Translations under genes and position numbers: made by a program
Shown: piece by piece, positions 8,866 to 16,491 of the stretch
Position numbering within the stretch: position 1 is the first letter of the stretch
Layout of the letters: each line of letters opens with the position of its first letter
DNA from: Oceanobacillus oncorhynchi
GTDB taxonomy: Bacteria; Bacillota; Bacilli; Bacillales; Amphibacillaceae
Assembly: GCF_000821065.1 (NCBI RefSeq)
Contig: NZ_CDGG01000001.1
Span: forward strand, 1,364,001-1,428,000
DNA length: 64,000 nucleotides
Reading direction: 5' to 3'
Notes under the pieces: generated by a model
What the model was told of the DNA's origin: nothing
Seen by the model: the letters and a program-made list of their open reading frames with translations, nothing else
Database searches by the model: none

Positions 8866-8892
8866 AGTCACCTACTCCTTTCCCACAAATCT

Positions 8893-8938
8893 ATTATAAC
8901 GCGGTTAAGCATAAAAATCTATTTGAAAATGATTTTCA
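8893..8938 (-). promoter_or_regulatory. yutI promoter with Fur-like palindrome
   Basis: On the minus strand TATAAT lies at 8898-8893, about 28 nt upstream of the GTG. At 8924-8938 the + strand reads TGAAAATGATTTTCA, a perfect 7-1-7 inverted repeat. It matches the Fur-box form TGATAATNATTATCA at all but one symmetrical position per arm. The -35 is weak. Regulator assignment is inference; other Fur-family repressors use related boxes. Confidence 0.5.
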
Positions 8939-9043
8939 ATTAGCTGGTTAATTTTATTTTATCTTTTTACGCTTATTTTGTAAAATAATTAATATGGAGG
9001 ACAGGCGAAAGGAAAGAGATATTTGGAAGGGGAGGGTGTTAAC

Positions 9044-9370
9044 ATGCCGGCAATAACGATAACTGTCTATGGAAGTGAACAAATCTGCGCAAGCTGTGTC
9101 GGAGCACCAAGTTCCAAAGATACGTATGAGTGGCTTCAGGCAGCAATAGGGAGGAAATATGCTTCTGACGGCGTTCAATATAATTATATCGATATCAATC
9201 AAACGCAACCAGACGCTGGTCAGCAAGCATATGTAGAGAAAATAATAGAAGAACATCTTTTTTATCCAGTTGTATGGATTAATGATAAAATGGTAGCAGA
9301 AGGAATCCCGCGTTTAAAGCCAATTTATCAAGCATTGGAAGAACTGGGACTGGAAGAAATAGAAGGATGA
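9044..9370 (+). CDS. yuzD: YuzD family protein (thioredoxin-like fold)
   Basis: A 108-residue protein of the YuzD (DUF1462) family with a small thioredoxin-like appearance: ITVYGSEQICASCVGAP places a CXXC (Cys-Ala-Ser-Cys) near the N-terminus. YPVVWINDKMVAEG resembles the cis-Pro region. The start at 9044 follows a strong GGGGAGGG; an ATG seven codons upstream lacks one. It directly precedes dapF and overlaps the longer dapF frame by 4 nt. Function unknown, possibly redox; the yutI neighbourhood hints at Fe-S or redox metabolism. Confidence 0.75.
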   Translation: MPAITITVYGSEQICASCVGAPSSKDTYEWLQAAIGRKYASDGVQYNYIDINQTQPDAGQQAYVEKIIEEHLFYPVVWINDKMVAEGIPRLKPIYQALEELGLEEIEG

Positions 9371-9390
9371 GCAGAAGAGGGGAAGAGAAG

Positions 9391-10245
9391 ATGAAAATAC
9401 CTTTTACGAAGATGCATGGGCTGGGAAATAATTATATCTATATTGATCTTTTTCAAACAGAGCTGCCAGAGAACCGGCTGTCTGAATTAGCTATCAACAT
9501 GTCAAATCAGAATACGGGCATTGGTTCGGATGGAATGATTTTGATTCATCCGGCAGAAAAAGCAGATGTAGGTATGCGTATCTTTAATAAGGACGGTTCA
9601 GAGGGAATGAATTGCGGGAATGGATTGCGCTGTACAGCTAAATATGCTTATGAAACAGGAATTGTGGATAAAAAAGAATTTACGATACAGACAAAAGCTA
9701 ATATTGTTCGGGCTACTGTGAAAGAGAATAACGAGCAGAAAGTCAACGAAGTAACCATTGATATGGGAGCTCCGATATTACAAAGAGAACAGATTCCGAT
9801 GCTTGGAGAAGCAGGAACAACTGTTATAAATGAGCCGTTCAAGGTTGCAGATAAGACACTGCATGTCACTGCGGTTTCCATGGGAAATCCGCATGTGATA
9901 ACGATGGTGGATGCGATTGATGATGCGCCGCTGACAACGCTGGGACCGGTTATTGAAAAGGATGAACGCTTCCCTGAAGGGGTTAATACAGAGTTTATTG
10001 AGGTTGTGTCAGATGAGGAAATACATTTCCGTGTCTGGGAACGCGGCTCCGGCGTGACAGAAGCATGCGGAACAGGAGCCTGTGCGGCTGTCGTTGCAGC
10101 AACATTAAATAAAAAAGTAACCAAAGGTAAAAAGATTGTTGTTCATTTAGCCGGCGGAGATTTAATCATTGAATGGAGAGAGGATGATCATATCTGGATG
10201 ACCGGCGGAGCAGAAATCATCGCATCGGGAATTTTTTATGCTTAA
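9391..10245 (+). CDS. dapF: diaminopimelate epimerase
   Basis: Interconverts LL- and meso-diaminopimelate for lysine and peptidoglycan synthesis, using two catalytic cysteines. Both are present: Cys75 in GMNCGNGLRC and Cys226 in EACGTGACAA. The opening FTKMHGLGNNY and the 284-residue length match the family. The start at 9391 has AGAGGGGAAGAG upstream; an earlier ATG at 9367 overlaps the yuzD stop but would add eight atypical residues. Probably co-transcribed with yuzD. Confidence 0.95.
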   Translation: MKIPFTKMHGLGNNYIYIDLFQTELPENRLSELAINMSNQNTGIGSDGMILIHPAEKADVGMRIFNKDGSEGMNCGNGLRCTAKYAYETGIVDKKEFTIQTKANIVRATVKENNEQKVNEVTIDMGAPILQREQIPMLGEAGTTVINEPFKVADKTLHVTAVSMGNPHVITMVDAIDDAPLTTLGPVIEKDERFPEGVNTEFIEVVSDEEIHFRVWERGSGVTEACGTGACAAVVAATLNKKVTKGKKIVVHLAGGDLIIEWREDDHIWMTGGAEIIASGIFYA

Positions 10246-10255
10246 AATGAATTAC

Positions 10256-10283
10256 TTGATTCTGACAAGTTCAGGTGTATACT
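10256..10283 (+). promoter_or_regulatory. putative SigA promoter for yutM
   Basis: TTGATT (10256-10261), a 16-nt spacer and TATACT (10278-10283), about 40 nt upstream of the yutM start. Confidence 0.65.
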
Positions 10284-10323
10284 AAACATATAGGATATAC
10301 AAGGAAAAAAGGAGGTTCAGAAG

Positions 10324-10680
10324 ATGATTATTGAACTGACTGATCGTGCAAGTGCACAGATTAAAGAAATGATGAAAGAGGAATCAGACCAGGCGATGCT
10401 TCGTTTTGGCGTGAAAGGCGGCGGCTGCAGCGGCTTATCCTACTCCTTGGGTTTTGCTGATGAAGTAAATGAGGAGTTGGATATTATTGAAACCATTAAC
10501 GGTATTCCAATCGTCTTTTTTAACCAGGATATTCCAATTATTGAAGGTACCAAGATAGATTATAAAGAAAACATGATGGGCGGCGGATTCAGCATTGATA
10601 ATCCGAACGCAATTATTTCCTGCGGATGCGGCTCTTCCTTCCGCACTGCACAAAATGCCGGCGCGCCTGGCGATTGTTAA
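10324..10680 (+). CDS. yutM: HesB/IscA-type iron-sulfur assembly protein (YutM)
   Basis: A 118-residue A-type Fe-S carrier. The three metal-binding cysteines are Cys35 (GGGCSGLSY) and Cys100/Cys102 (SCGCGSSF); an extra Cys ends the protein. A-type carriers accept clusters from the SUF machinery and hand them on. The GGAGG ribosome site is well placed, with its own promoter upstream and a terminator downstream. With yutI it makes two Fe-S maturation genes within 2 kb. Confidence 0.92.
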   Translation: MIIELTDRASAQIKEMMKEESDQAMLRFGVKGGGCSGLSYSLGFADEVNEELDIIETINGIPIVFFNQDIPIIEGTKIDYKENMMGGGFSIDNPNAIISCGCGSSFRTAQNAGAPGDC

Positions 10681-10682
10681 TT

Positions 10683-10719
10683 AAGAAAGATTGGCAGAGA
10701 AATACTGCCAATCTTTCTT
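10683..10719 (+). terminator. terminator of yutM
   Basis: A 15-bp perfect stem AAGAAAGATTGGCAG / CTGCCAATCTTTCTT with T-rich tail. Confidence 0.9.
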
Positions 10720-10838
10720 TTAAATCTTTTATCTAAATTTCTACTAAAAATATCTCCAAGATCCTCAAACTAAACAATGTGGTGTTCAAGCTCTTTTTAT
10801 CCCCAGGATTTAATGAAGTGAACTGTATAAAAAAAGAA

Positions 10839-10876
10839 AATCGTCTGAAGCAGAGAAAATTCTCATTCAAACGATT
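10839..10876 (-). terminator. terminator of yumC
   Basis: Stem AATCGT.TGAA / TTCA.ACGATT, followed on the minus strand by a T-rich run. Confidence 0.7.
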
Positions 10877-10898
10877 ATTCCATCATGTATTCCCCTTT

Positions 10899-11882
10899 TT
10901 AAAACATTGCTGTTGAGTGTTTCGGTTGAATTCTTGCTTTGGGATCGATGTAATTTTTAGCATTATTGATTGCTGTCGGCCCTTCACCAAATCCTGTTGC
11001 AATCAGTTTAACTTTTCCGTCATACGTACAAATATCTCCAGCAGCGTATATTCCAGGAATATTTGTCTCCATTTTAGAATTTACAACGATACTATTTTTT
11101 TCAATTTCTAATCCCCAGTTTTTAATTGGCCCGAGACTGGAGATGAACCCATAGTTACAAATAACATCATCGACTTCTAATTCAATCAATTCTTCTTCTT
11201 TTATCTTTTGTAAAATAAGCTTTTCAATCTTCTTATTTGCTACAATGGCTGTTGGAGCATATGGCGTCAGCTTTTCTACAGCAGAGGCCTCTAATTGCTC
11301 TACACTATGCTCATGAGCTCGGAATTGGTCTCTGCGATGAATCAATGTCACTTTAGAAGCAACTTTTTCAAGCATCAAAGCCCAGTCTACAGCTGAATCT
11401 CCGCCACCTAGAATAGCAACATGCTTGTCCTTGTATTTATTCATATCCGTCACATAATAGTGTAAGTTCGTATTTTCGTAGGCTTCGCTGTCTCCTACGT
11501 TTAATCTTCTAGGCTGAAAAGCCCCATTGCCGGCCGTGATAATCATTGTTTTTGTCAAATGAACTTCCCCGGTGTTTGACACAAGACGAAAGCTGTCATC
11601 TTCTAATCGTTCCACTGTCTCAATGGCTTGTCCAAGTACAATTTCAGGATCGAATAAATTGGCTTGTTCTTCCAGCTGGTCGACAAGCTCCTGCGCACGG
11701 ACTTTTGGAAATCCTGCAACATCGTATATATATTTCTCTGGATATAGTGCTGTTAACTGTCCTCCAATATGAGGCAGGCTTTCAATTATCTTAACACTAG
11801 CTTGACGCATGCCGCCGTAAAAGGCTGTGAATAAGCCAGTGGGTCCAGCTCCAATGATTGTTACATCAAAAACTTTCTCCAT
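10899..11882 (-). CDS. yumC: ferredoxin/flavodoxin-NADP+ reductase type 2
   Basis: A 327-residue thioredoxin-reductase-like FAD/NADPH enzyme. [16 protein letters not shown] is the FAD dinucleotide motif and [14 protein letters not shown] the NADP motif; [11 protein letters not shown] is the C-terminal FAD-binding signature. It lacks the redox CXXC of thioredoxin reductase, which defines the TrxR-like FNR (YumC) group that passes electrons between NADPH and ferredoxin or flavodoxin. Transcribed divergently from yutJ. Confidence 0.92.
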   Translation of the reverse strand: MEKVFDVTIIGAGPTGLFTAFYGGMRQASVKIIESLPHIGGQLTALYPEKYIYDVAGFPKVRAQELVDQLEEQANLFDPEIVLGQAIETVERLEDDSFRLVSNTGEVHLTKTMIITAGNGAFQPRRLNVGDSEAYENTNLHYYVTDMNKYKDKHVAILGGGDSAVDWALMLEKVASKVTLIHRRDQFRAHEHSVEQLEASAVEKLTPYAPTAIVANKKIEKLILQKIKEEELIELEVDDVICNYGFISSLGPIKNWGLEIEKNSIVVNSKMETNIPGIYAAGDICTYDGKVKLIATGFGEGPTAINNAKNYIDPKARIQPKHSTAMF

Positions 11883-12183
11883 ACAATACCTCTTTTCTTT
11901 CTAGACGTTTACCTATCCTATGGTATCACAAACTTGTTTTAGTTTGAATTATATCGTTTCAAAAGGGAAGAAATTTTCATTTAGATAATAGCATGTCTAA
12001 ATGCTTTCTTCATAGGTATAGATAAAAAAGAGGTTTTAAAGCTTGCTATTTTTGATTAAAGCATTTAAGATAAGTTAGTATTATTACATTTTGATTACAA
12101 AACGAAGTTATTTATATGACAAAATGCGTTTTGTTTCGCATTTTAGTGATAAATTACAAAATTAATAGGAGTAGTGAAAAACC
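11883..12183. other. yumC/yutJ divergent intergenic region
   Basis: About 300 bp of AT-rich sequence between two divergent starts. It should hold both promoters, but I cannot assign convincing -35/-10 pairs, and I see no ORF, RNA or repeat. Confidence 0.5.
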
Positions 12184-13392
12184 ATGATTAAACCGCATAT
12201 TGTAATATTAGGGGCGGGTTATGGAGGTATAATGACGGCAGTTAAGCTTCAGAAACAGCTTGGAAAGAATGAAGCAGAGATAACGCTGGTTCATAAATAT
12301 GACTATCATTTTCAAGCAAGCTGTCTGCATGAAAATGCTGCTGGTACACGGCATCAAGATCGCTCCAAAATAAAAATCAAAGAAATTATTAATCGTTCTA
12401 AAATAAATTTTATTATAGATGAAGTTGTTTCTATCAAAAGAAATTCTAAAAAAATCAAGCTTAAAAATAAGGAATTACACTATGATTTACTTGTTATCGG
12501 TCTTGGCTTTGAGCCGAGGGCTGAAGGAATTCCGGGACTGGATGAACATGCTTATTCTATCACGGATATCAACAGCGCCCGTTTTGTCCGTGAGCATATC
12601 GAATATAATTTTGCCAGTTATGCGAATGCTGAAAAGAAGGATGAGAGCAAGTTAAATATTGTTATTGGCGGCGGTGGAATTCTAGGTGTTGAATTTGCAG
12701 GGGAACTGATTAATCAAATACCAGAGATATGCAGAGAATTTGACATTGAGAAAACGCAGGTGCATATTTCCATACTGGAGGAAAGTAAATCTCTTCTGCC
12801 AGGGTTCGATGAGAAACTGGCACATTACGCAGCTACGTCTCTACAATCCAGAGGAGTAGAGATTATCCATCAAGCTAAACTGAAGGAATGTCAGGATAAT
12901 AAAATTATTTATGAAACAGAAGGAAAAAATCATAAAATTTGTACACACACATTTATTTGGACTGGCGGGGTACAGGCCAATCCTGCATTTGAAAAAGCCG
13001 GACTTGCTTTGAAAAATAAAAAAATTGAAGTGGATCCCAATATGCTTTCTACAAAAGATGATTCCATATTTGTCGTTGGAGAATGTGCATATACAGCAGA
13101 TGAACATGGGGAGGAAGTCCTTCCAACTGCAAAAAAAGCTATCGAGGAATCCGCTGTAGTCGCAAAAAATGTTTCTTCCAGGTTACGGAATAAAGAACTT
13201 ACTGCTTGTCAGCCGGTTAAACAAGGAATGCTCGCCACTTTAGGTCAAGAAGACGGAGTGGCGGTTATAAAGAATCGAAAGGTGTTTGGATGGCGAGCTG
13301 TATTAGTCAAACGAATTTACGATAATCATTATTTATTTCAATTAGGCGGATGGCAATTATTACTAAAAAAAGGAAACTTTCATTTATTATAA
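12184..13392 (+). CDS. yutJ: type II NADH dehydrogenase-like oxidoreductase YutJ
   Basis: A 402-residue single-subunit NADH:quinone oxidoreductase family member. LGAGYGGIMTAV is the FAD site and VIGGGGILGVEFAGEL the NADH site; the VVGECAYTAD segment contacts FAD. A C-terminal stretch with aromatic and hydrophobic residues (YLFQLGGWQLLLKK) would form the peripheral membrane anchor. Bacilli encode several paralogues (Ndh/YjlD, YumB, YutJ); synteny beside yumC favours YutJ. Electron transfer to menaquinone fits with the men genes 16 kb away. Confidence 0.85.
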   Translation: MIKPHIVILGAGYGGIMTAVKLQKQLGKNEAEITLVHKYDYHFQASCLHENAAGTRHQDRSKIKIKEIINRSKINFIIDEVVSIKRNSKKIKLKNKELHYDLLVIGLGFEPRAEGIPGLDEHAYSITDINSARFVREHIEYNFASYANAEKKDESKLNIVIGGGGILGVEFAGELINQIPEICREFDIEKTQVHISILEESKSLLPGFDEKLAHYAATSLQSRGVEIIHQAKLKECQDNKIIYETEGKNHKICTHTFIWTGGVQANPAFEKAGLALKNKKIEVDPNMLSTKDDSIFVVGECAYTADEHGEEVLPTAKKAIEESAVVAKNVSSRLRNKELTACQPVKQGMLATLGQEDGVAVIKNRKVFGWRAVLVKRIYDNHYLFQLGGWQLLLKKGNFHLL

Positions 13393-13414
13393 ATAATAAT
13401 AGATAGAAATATAG

Positions 13415-13460
13415 TGACAAAAAAGCAAAGGTTGGCAGAAGCTGCTTTGCTTTTTTGTCA
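13415..13460. terminator. terminator after yutJ
   Basis: Long stem GACAAAAAAGCAAAG / CTTTGCTTTTTTGTC with a 14-nt loop. Confidence 0.9.
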
Positions 13461-13514
13461 TTTTAAGATAAAATGTGCTTTGTATGCATCCTTAGAAAGG
13501 ACGGAGGGAAGAGA

Positions 13515-13826
13515 ATGGTTCAACTTGTTGTTTCTGTTGTATTATATTTTGTTATCTTTTTTGGAATTGCATTTATATTAAATATGTTATTAAGAAAAAC
13601 ATGGCTGATGGCGTGCTTATATCCGATTCTAATGATTTTTATTATAGATAATGTTTCTTTTTTCAGCTATTTCACAAGTCCGGGAGAATCTTTTTCGGCG
13701 CTTGGAGAACGAATTGTTGCTTTAACAATTGCTGATATTGTGATTTTATTATCTGGTTTTATTGGAACGATTGTATCTGGTTTGGTTATCCGGTTTTTAA
13801 GGAAAAGCGGCTATCAAATGTTTTAA
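13515..13826 (+). CDS. yuiB: YuiB-like membrane protein
   Basis: A 103-residue integral membrane protein with about three hydrophobic helices (residues 1-28, 32-48 and 68-95). It matches YuiB in size and pattern (NMLLRKTWLMACLYP). The start at 13515 is preceded by GGACGGAGGGAAG; the longer frame from 13473 lacks a ribosome site. Function unknown. Confidence 0.7.
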   Translation: MVQLVVSVVLYFVIFFGIAFILNMLLRKTWLMACLYPILMIFIIDNVSFFSYFTSPGESFSALGERIVALTIADIVILLSGFIGTIVSGLVIRFLRKSGYQMF

Positions 13827-13850
13827 CAGAGAAACGGGATTACATAAAAG

Positions 13851-13887
13851 AAAAGACCAATGCTCCGAGCAGGAGCATTGGTCTTTT
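13851..13887. terminator. bidirectional terminator
   Basis: Perfect stem AAAAGACCAATGCTCC / GGAGCATTGGTCTTTT between convergent yuiB and yuiD. Confidence 0.92.
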
Positions 13888-13899
13888 GGTTCTTATGGA

Positions 13900-14379
13900 T
13901 TAATAAGAAAAAAACGGTGCAAGGGAAAAGGCAATAATAATTCCTGTGATGGCGCCAAAAAATACTTCAATCGGCTGGTGCCCGAGTAATTCTTTCAGTT
14001 CTTGTATTTTTTCGTTTTCCTTCTTTTTGCTCCAGTCTTTGGCGCTGGAGGTAATCAATTGAAAATCACGGACGAGCTGATTAATCACAATTGCCTGTTC
14101 ACCAGCCTGCCTGCGGACCCCGGAAGCATCAAACATGGTAATGACACTGAATATACAAGCAAGCGCAAATACACTTGATGATACACCTTCTGCAATGCCG
14201 ACAGCAGTAGCTAACGATGTCACTGCTGCAGAATGGCTGCTGGGCATTCCCCCTGTACTGAAAGCAAGTCCAGGCTGAAATTCTTTGGTGAAAATCAGTT
14301 TAATTGGTATCTTTATAACTTGAGCGAACACAATCGCAATGAGTGCAGCCCATAATGGGAAATTCGTTAATAAAGTCAT
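13900..14379 (-). CDS. yuiD: YuiD, divergent PAP2 family membrane protein
   Basis: A 159-residue membrane protein of the DUF212/divergent PAP2 family. The PAP2-like signature GGMPSSHSAAVTSLAT is clear, plus KIPIKLIF early and GHQPIEVFFGAITG near the end. PAP2 members are lipid phosphatases; activity in this branch is not established. The predicted helices span roughly residues 5-22, 52-100 and 138-157. The ribosome site GGAAGGAAG overlaps the beginning of the repeat-rich intergenic region. Confidence 0.85.
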   Translation of the reverse strand: MTLLTNFPLWAALIAIVFAQVIKIPIKLIFTKEFQPGLAFSTGGMPSSHSAAVTSLATAVGIAEGVSSSVFALACIFSVITMFDASGVRRQAGEQAIVINQLVRDFQLITSSAKDWSKKKENEKIQELKELLGHQPIEVFFGAITGIIIAFSLAPFFSY

Positions 14380-14420
14380 GGATGAGGGAACTTCCTTCCT
14401 AAGTAACGCATCAATTTTTG

Positions 14421-14451
14421 GCAGTTAAGAAAGTATATACTTTCTTACTGC
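14421..14451. repeat. 31-bp palindrome
   Basis: The 22-bp core TAAGAAAGTATATACTTTCTTA (14426-14447) is a perfect palindrome, bracketed by GCAG and CTGC with one unpaired base. It is too symmetrical and long for an ordinary operator and has no T tail. It may be part of a dispersed repeat or a DNA cruciform. Confidence 0.75.
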
Positions 14452-14465
14452 ATAAGTGTAGCTAA

Positions 14466-14494
14466 GGTTGTCACCTACAGGCTTGGTGACAACC
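14466..14494. repeat. hairpin GGTTGTCACC / GGTGACAACC
   Basis: A perfect 10-bp stem with a 9-nt loop, 14 bp after the preceding palindrome. There is no poly-T tail, so it is not a typical terminator. Probably part of the same intergenic repeat unit. Confidence 0.7.
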
Positions 14495-14538
14495 AAGTTT
14501 TCTAATTATTTTACCATAGTTTGTACCGGAATAAAAGA

Positions 14539-14611
14539 AAGGCTCAGGTACTATCAGGAATATGCGGTTTTGCAGATTAGAAAAGTGTATTCCTGGAAGT
14601 GCTTGAGCCTT
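14539..14611. repeat. long interrupted hairpin
   Basis: Outer arms AAGGCTCA (14539-14546) and TGAGCCTT (14604-14611), inner arms CAGGAATA (14555-14562) and TATTCCTG (14588-14595). Non-coding; it could act as a 3' structure for deoD, or be a mobile repeat. Confidence 0.65.
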
Positions 14612-14622
14612 CTCTGTAATAA

Positions 14623-14674
14623 TTTATCACGGAGAATCGTCCGTGAAACTCCCGCTGAATGAAGTTTCGTTTTA
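14623..14674. repeat. dispersed repeat, copy A, at the deoD stop codon
   Basis: Contains the hairpin CACGGA (14628-14633) / TCCGTG (14640-14645) and then CCCGCTGAATGAAG plus TTTCGTTTTA, whose last bases are the deoD stop codon read on the minus strand. A similar block ends at the menA stop (28259-28308), and a right-end-only copy lies near 57944. Confidence 0.7.
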
Positions 14675-15379
14675 TTGAATAATCGTATCTAATGCTATTT
14701 CCATCATTTCATGGAATGTGGTTTGACGCTCTTCTGCTGTTGTTTCTTCGCCGGTGATGATATGATCAGAAACAGTAAGAATGGATAATGCCTGACGTCC
14801 GTATTTCGCAGCCAGGGTATATAATGCAGTAGATTCCATTTCAATGGCAAGCACTTGATATTTGGCAAGTAATTCATTTACTTCTTTGGCATTATCACGA
14901 TAGAAGGTATCGCTTGTAAATACATTTCCGACACGGAGCTGTAATCCTTTTTCTGTTCCGGCATCATAAGCATTTTTTAATAATTCAAAGTCAGAAATTG
15001 GCGCATAATCAATGCCGTTAAAAATAAGCTGATTTATTTGCGAGTCTGTTGTGGCTCCCTGTGCCAGGATTACATCACGGACCTTGACATCTTTTTGAAT
15101 TGCACCGCATGTGCCGACGCGAATCAGTTTTTTGACATCATAACTTTGAATCAGCTCATTCACATAGATGGAGATAGAAGGGACACCCATGCCGGTTCCC
15201 TGTACAGAAACACGCTCTCCTTTGTAAGTGCCGGTATACCCGTACATGCCTCTGACTTCATTATATAATACAGCATCCTCTAAATAATTTTCTGCGATGT
15301 ATTTTGCCCGCAACGGATCACCCGGCAATAAGATTTTATCTGCTATTTCTCCCTGCTTTGCTCCGATATGTACACTCAT
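14672..15379 (-). CDS. deoD: purine nucleoside phosphorylase (DeoD type)
   Basis: Phosphorolysis of purine (deoxy)nucleosides to free base and (deoxy)ribose-1-phosphate; hexameric PNP/UDP family. Signatures: [33 protein letters not shown], the [13 protein letters not shown] nucleoside-ribose site and [14 protein letters not shown]. The start at 15379 ([10 protein letters not shown]) is chosen because GGAGGG is 9 nt upstream; the ATG two codons earlier is too close. It is a single gene here, not beside drm or pupG. Confidence 0.95.
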   Translation of the reverse strand: MSVHIGAKQGEIADKILLPGDPLRAKYIAENYLEDAVLYNEVRGMYGYTGTYKGERVSVQGTGMGVPSISIYVNELIQSYDVKKLIRVGTCGAIQKDVKVRDVILAQGATTDSQINQLIFNGIDYAPISDFELLKNAYDAGTEKGLQLRVGNVFTSDTFYRDNAKEVNELLAKYQVLAIEMESTALYTLAAKYGRQALSILTVSDHIITGEETTAEERQTTFHEMMEIALDTIIQ

Positions 15380-15543
15380 TTTCATATCCCTCCATTATTA
15401 GTTTCCGTCTTTAAATTAAAGGTATCATAAAGATTTTTGAAAAACAAATGAATCCATTTTCAAAATAAAAAGCAGAAAAATTCAAAGATTGGAACACAAA
15501 GCTGTGTATGTATAGTTGTTTCTAAACTAAGTGTGAATTCAAA

Positions 15544-15558
15544 ATGAAAGCGTATCCG
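15544..15558 (+). promoter_or_regulatory. candidate cre (CcpA) site
   Basis: ATGAAAGCGTATCCG matches the CcpA operator consensus WTGNAANCGNWWNCA at every position except the last. It lies about 155 bp before ptsH and 165 bp before deoD, in the divergent promoter region. Confidence 0.45.
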
Positions 15559-15590
15559 ATTCTTTATTTCATAAAAAAAGCAGTTATGTA

Positions 15591-15619
15591 TTTCATATTT
15601 CGTGATTTTTGTATATAAT
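15591..15619 (+). promoter_or_regulatory. putative ptsH promoter
   Basis: TATAAT at 15614-15619, with a weak TTTCAT -35 at 17-nt spacing, 80 bp upstream of ptsH. Confidence 0.5.
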
Positions 15620-15699
15620 AGAACATAGGTTTATGTGAATTAATTAATTTGGTACATAAACGATACAGGTTTTCAAAAAAAGAAAGGATGTTGTATATA

Positions 15700-15963
15700 A
15701 TGAAATCGCAAACTTTTACAATCACTGCAGAAACTGGAGTACACGCACGTCCGGCTACTTTGTTAGTAAATAAAGCTGGTCAATTTGATTCAGAAATTGA
15801 AGTGAGCTACAAAGGTAAAAATGTTAACCTTAAATCCATCATGGGTGTAATGTCTTTAGGAATTCCAAAAGGTGCTGAAATTGAAGTAAGCGCAGACGGA
15901 AAAGACGAAGCGGATGCTTTAAACGGTATCGCTGACGTAATTAAAGAACATTTAGGTGAATAA
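15700..15963 (+). CDS. ptsH: phosphocarrier protein HPr
   Basis: An 87-residue HPr. His15 (GVHARPAT) is the PEP-dependent phosphorylation site that relays phosphate from enzyme I to sugar-specific EIIA. Ser46 (NLKSIMGVMSLG) is the HPr kinase site used for CcpA co-repression. Crh, the regulatory paralogue, lacks His15, so this is true HPr. Unusually it is not followed by ptsI: it has its own promoter region and terminator. Start ATG at 15700 follows GAAAGGATG. Confidence 0.93.
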   Translation: MKSQTFTITAETGVHARPATLLVNKAGQFDSEIEVSYKGKNVNLKSIMGVMSLGIPKGAEIEVSADGKDEADALNGIADVIKEHLGE

Positions 15964-15975
15964 TTTTACATGATG

Positions 15976-16009
15976 CATAAAAGCGTCCTGATTTCAGGGC
16001 GCTTTTATG
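15976..16009 (+). terminator. terminator of ptsH
   Basis: Stem CATAAAAGCG.CCTG / CAGG.CGCTTTTATG with a 4-nt loop. Confidence 0.85.
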
Positions 16010-16095
16010 TATATACATATGGTTTTCAAAAATGCTCATATTTACATGCATCGAATATTTGATATAATTGTCTTCAGAAAGGTGTGAATAGCTTT

Positions 16096-16308
16096 ATGAT
16101 GCCATTTCTTTATTTCCCGGAAGATAAAATGGAGTATATTCCTGCAGTGATATCACTAATTATTTTTATCGCATTGGCCGTCACAGTGATGCGGTGGATG
16201 ATGAAAAAGTCGAAAAAAGATCAGGAACGTTTTGAGCAGGAGTACCAGGATGTTTTACAGCAAACGCAAAAAAATAATAATGTGACAAATACCTCCTCTA
16301 ATCAATAA
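16096..16308 (+). CDS. small single-span membrane protein
   Basis: About 70 residues: one hydrophobic helix (IPAVISLIIFIALAVTVM) followed by a basic stop-transfer patch (KKSKKDQ) and a Gln/Asn-rich cytosolic tail. I do not recognise a family. The start is uncertain: ATG at 16096 or 16099 with AGAAAGGTG upstream, or GTG at 16084. The terminator overlaps its last codons. It is expressed in the same direction as ptsH but separated from it by a terminator. Confidence 0.5.
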   Translation: MMPFLYFPEDKMEYIPAVISLIIFIALAVTVMRWMMKKSKKDQERFEQEYQDVLQQTQKNNNVTNTSSNQ

Positions 16309-16326
16309 GATTTGAGGAGTTTTTTG
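16293..16326 (+). terminator. terminator overlapping the small membrane protein gene
   Basis: Stem CTCCTC / GAGGAG, flanked by further A/T pairs, then T6. Confidence 0.75.
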
Positions 16327-16353
16327 ATTAAAAATTACTTCTTTGCCTAAACT
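16324..16353 (+). promoter_or_regulatory. possible orphaned promoter, inferred former sodC promoter
   Basis: TTGATT (16324-16329), 18-nt spacer and TAAACT (16348-16353), nine bases before the left end of the first IS. If the IS-bounded segment is flipped back, this element falls directly upstream of the sodC ribosome site. Now it points into the transposase gene. Inference from the exchanged IS flanks. Confidence 0.35.
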
Positions 16354-16387
16354 ATAAAAAAAGGCTCTATACTGAATGTGGTGGTGT

Positions 16388-16417
16388 CCTCCGTTCCATC
16401 GCCAGATGGAACGGAGG
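16388..16417. repeat. 13-bp perfect hairpin inside the IS leader
   Basis: CCTCCGTTCCATC / GATGGAACGGAGG with a 4-nt loop, 25 bp inside the IS. A second stem, CTTTTCCTCTC (16433-16443) with GAGAGGAAAAG (16480-16490), pairs with the transposase ribosome site. Both recur in copy 2. Confidence 0.8.
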
Positions 16418-16491
16418 CAAAAAAATACACTCCTTTTCCTCTCTCTGATAACCTTGAGTTGTCGAGACAAAAGGAATGGGAGAGGAAAAGA

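Noticed and set aside
16096-16308. Holin or toxin of a type I system
   Set aside because: It is a single-helix protein with a basic patch and a long polar tail. No antisense promoter or convergent RNA pattern was seen, so there is no support beyond small size.
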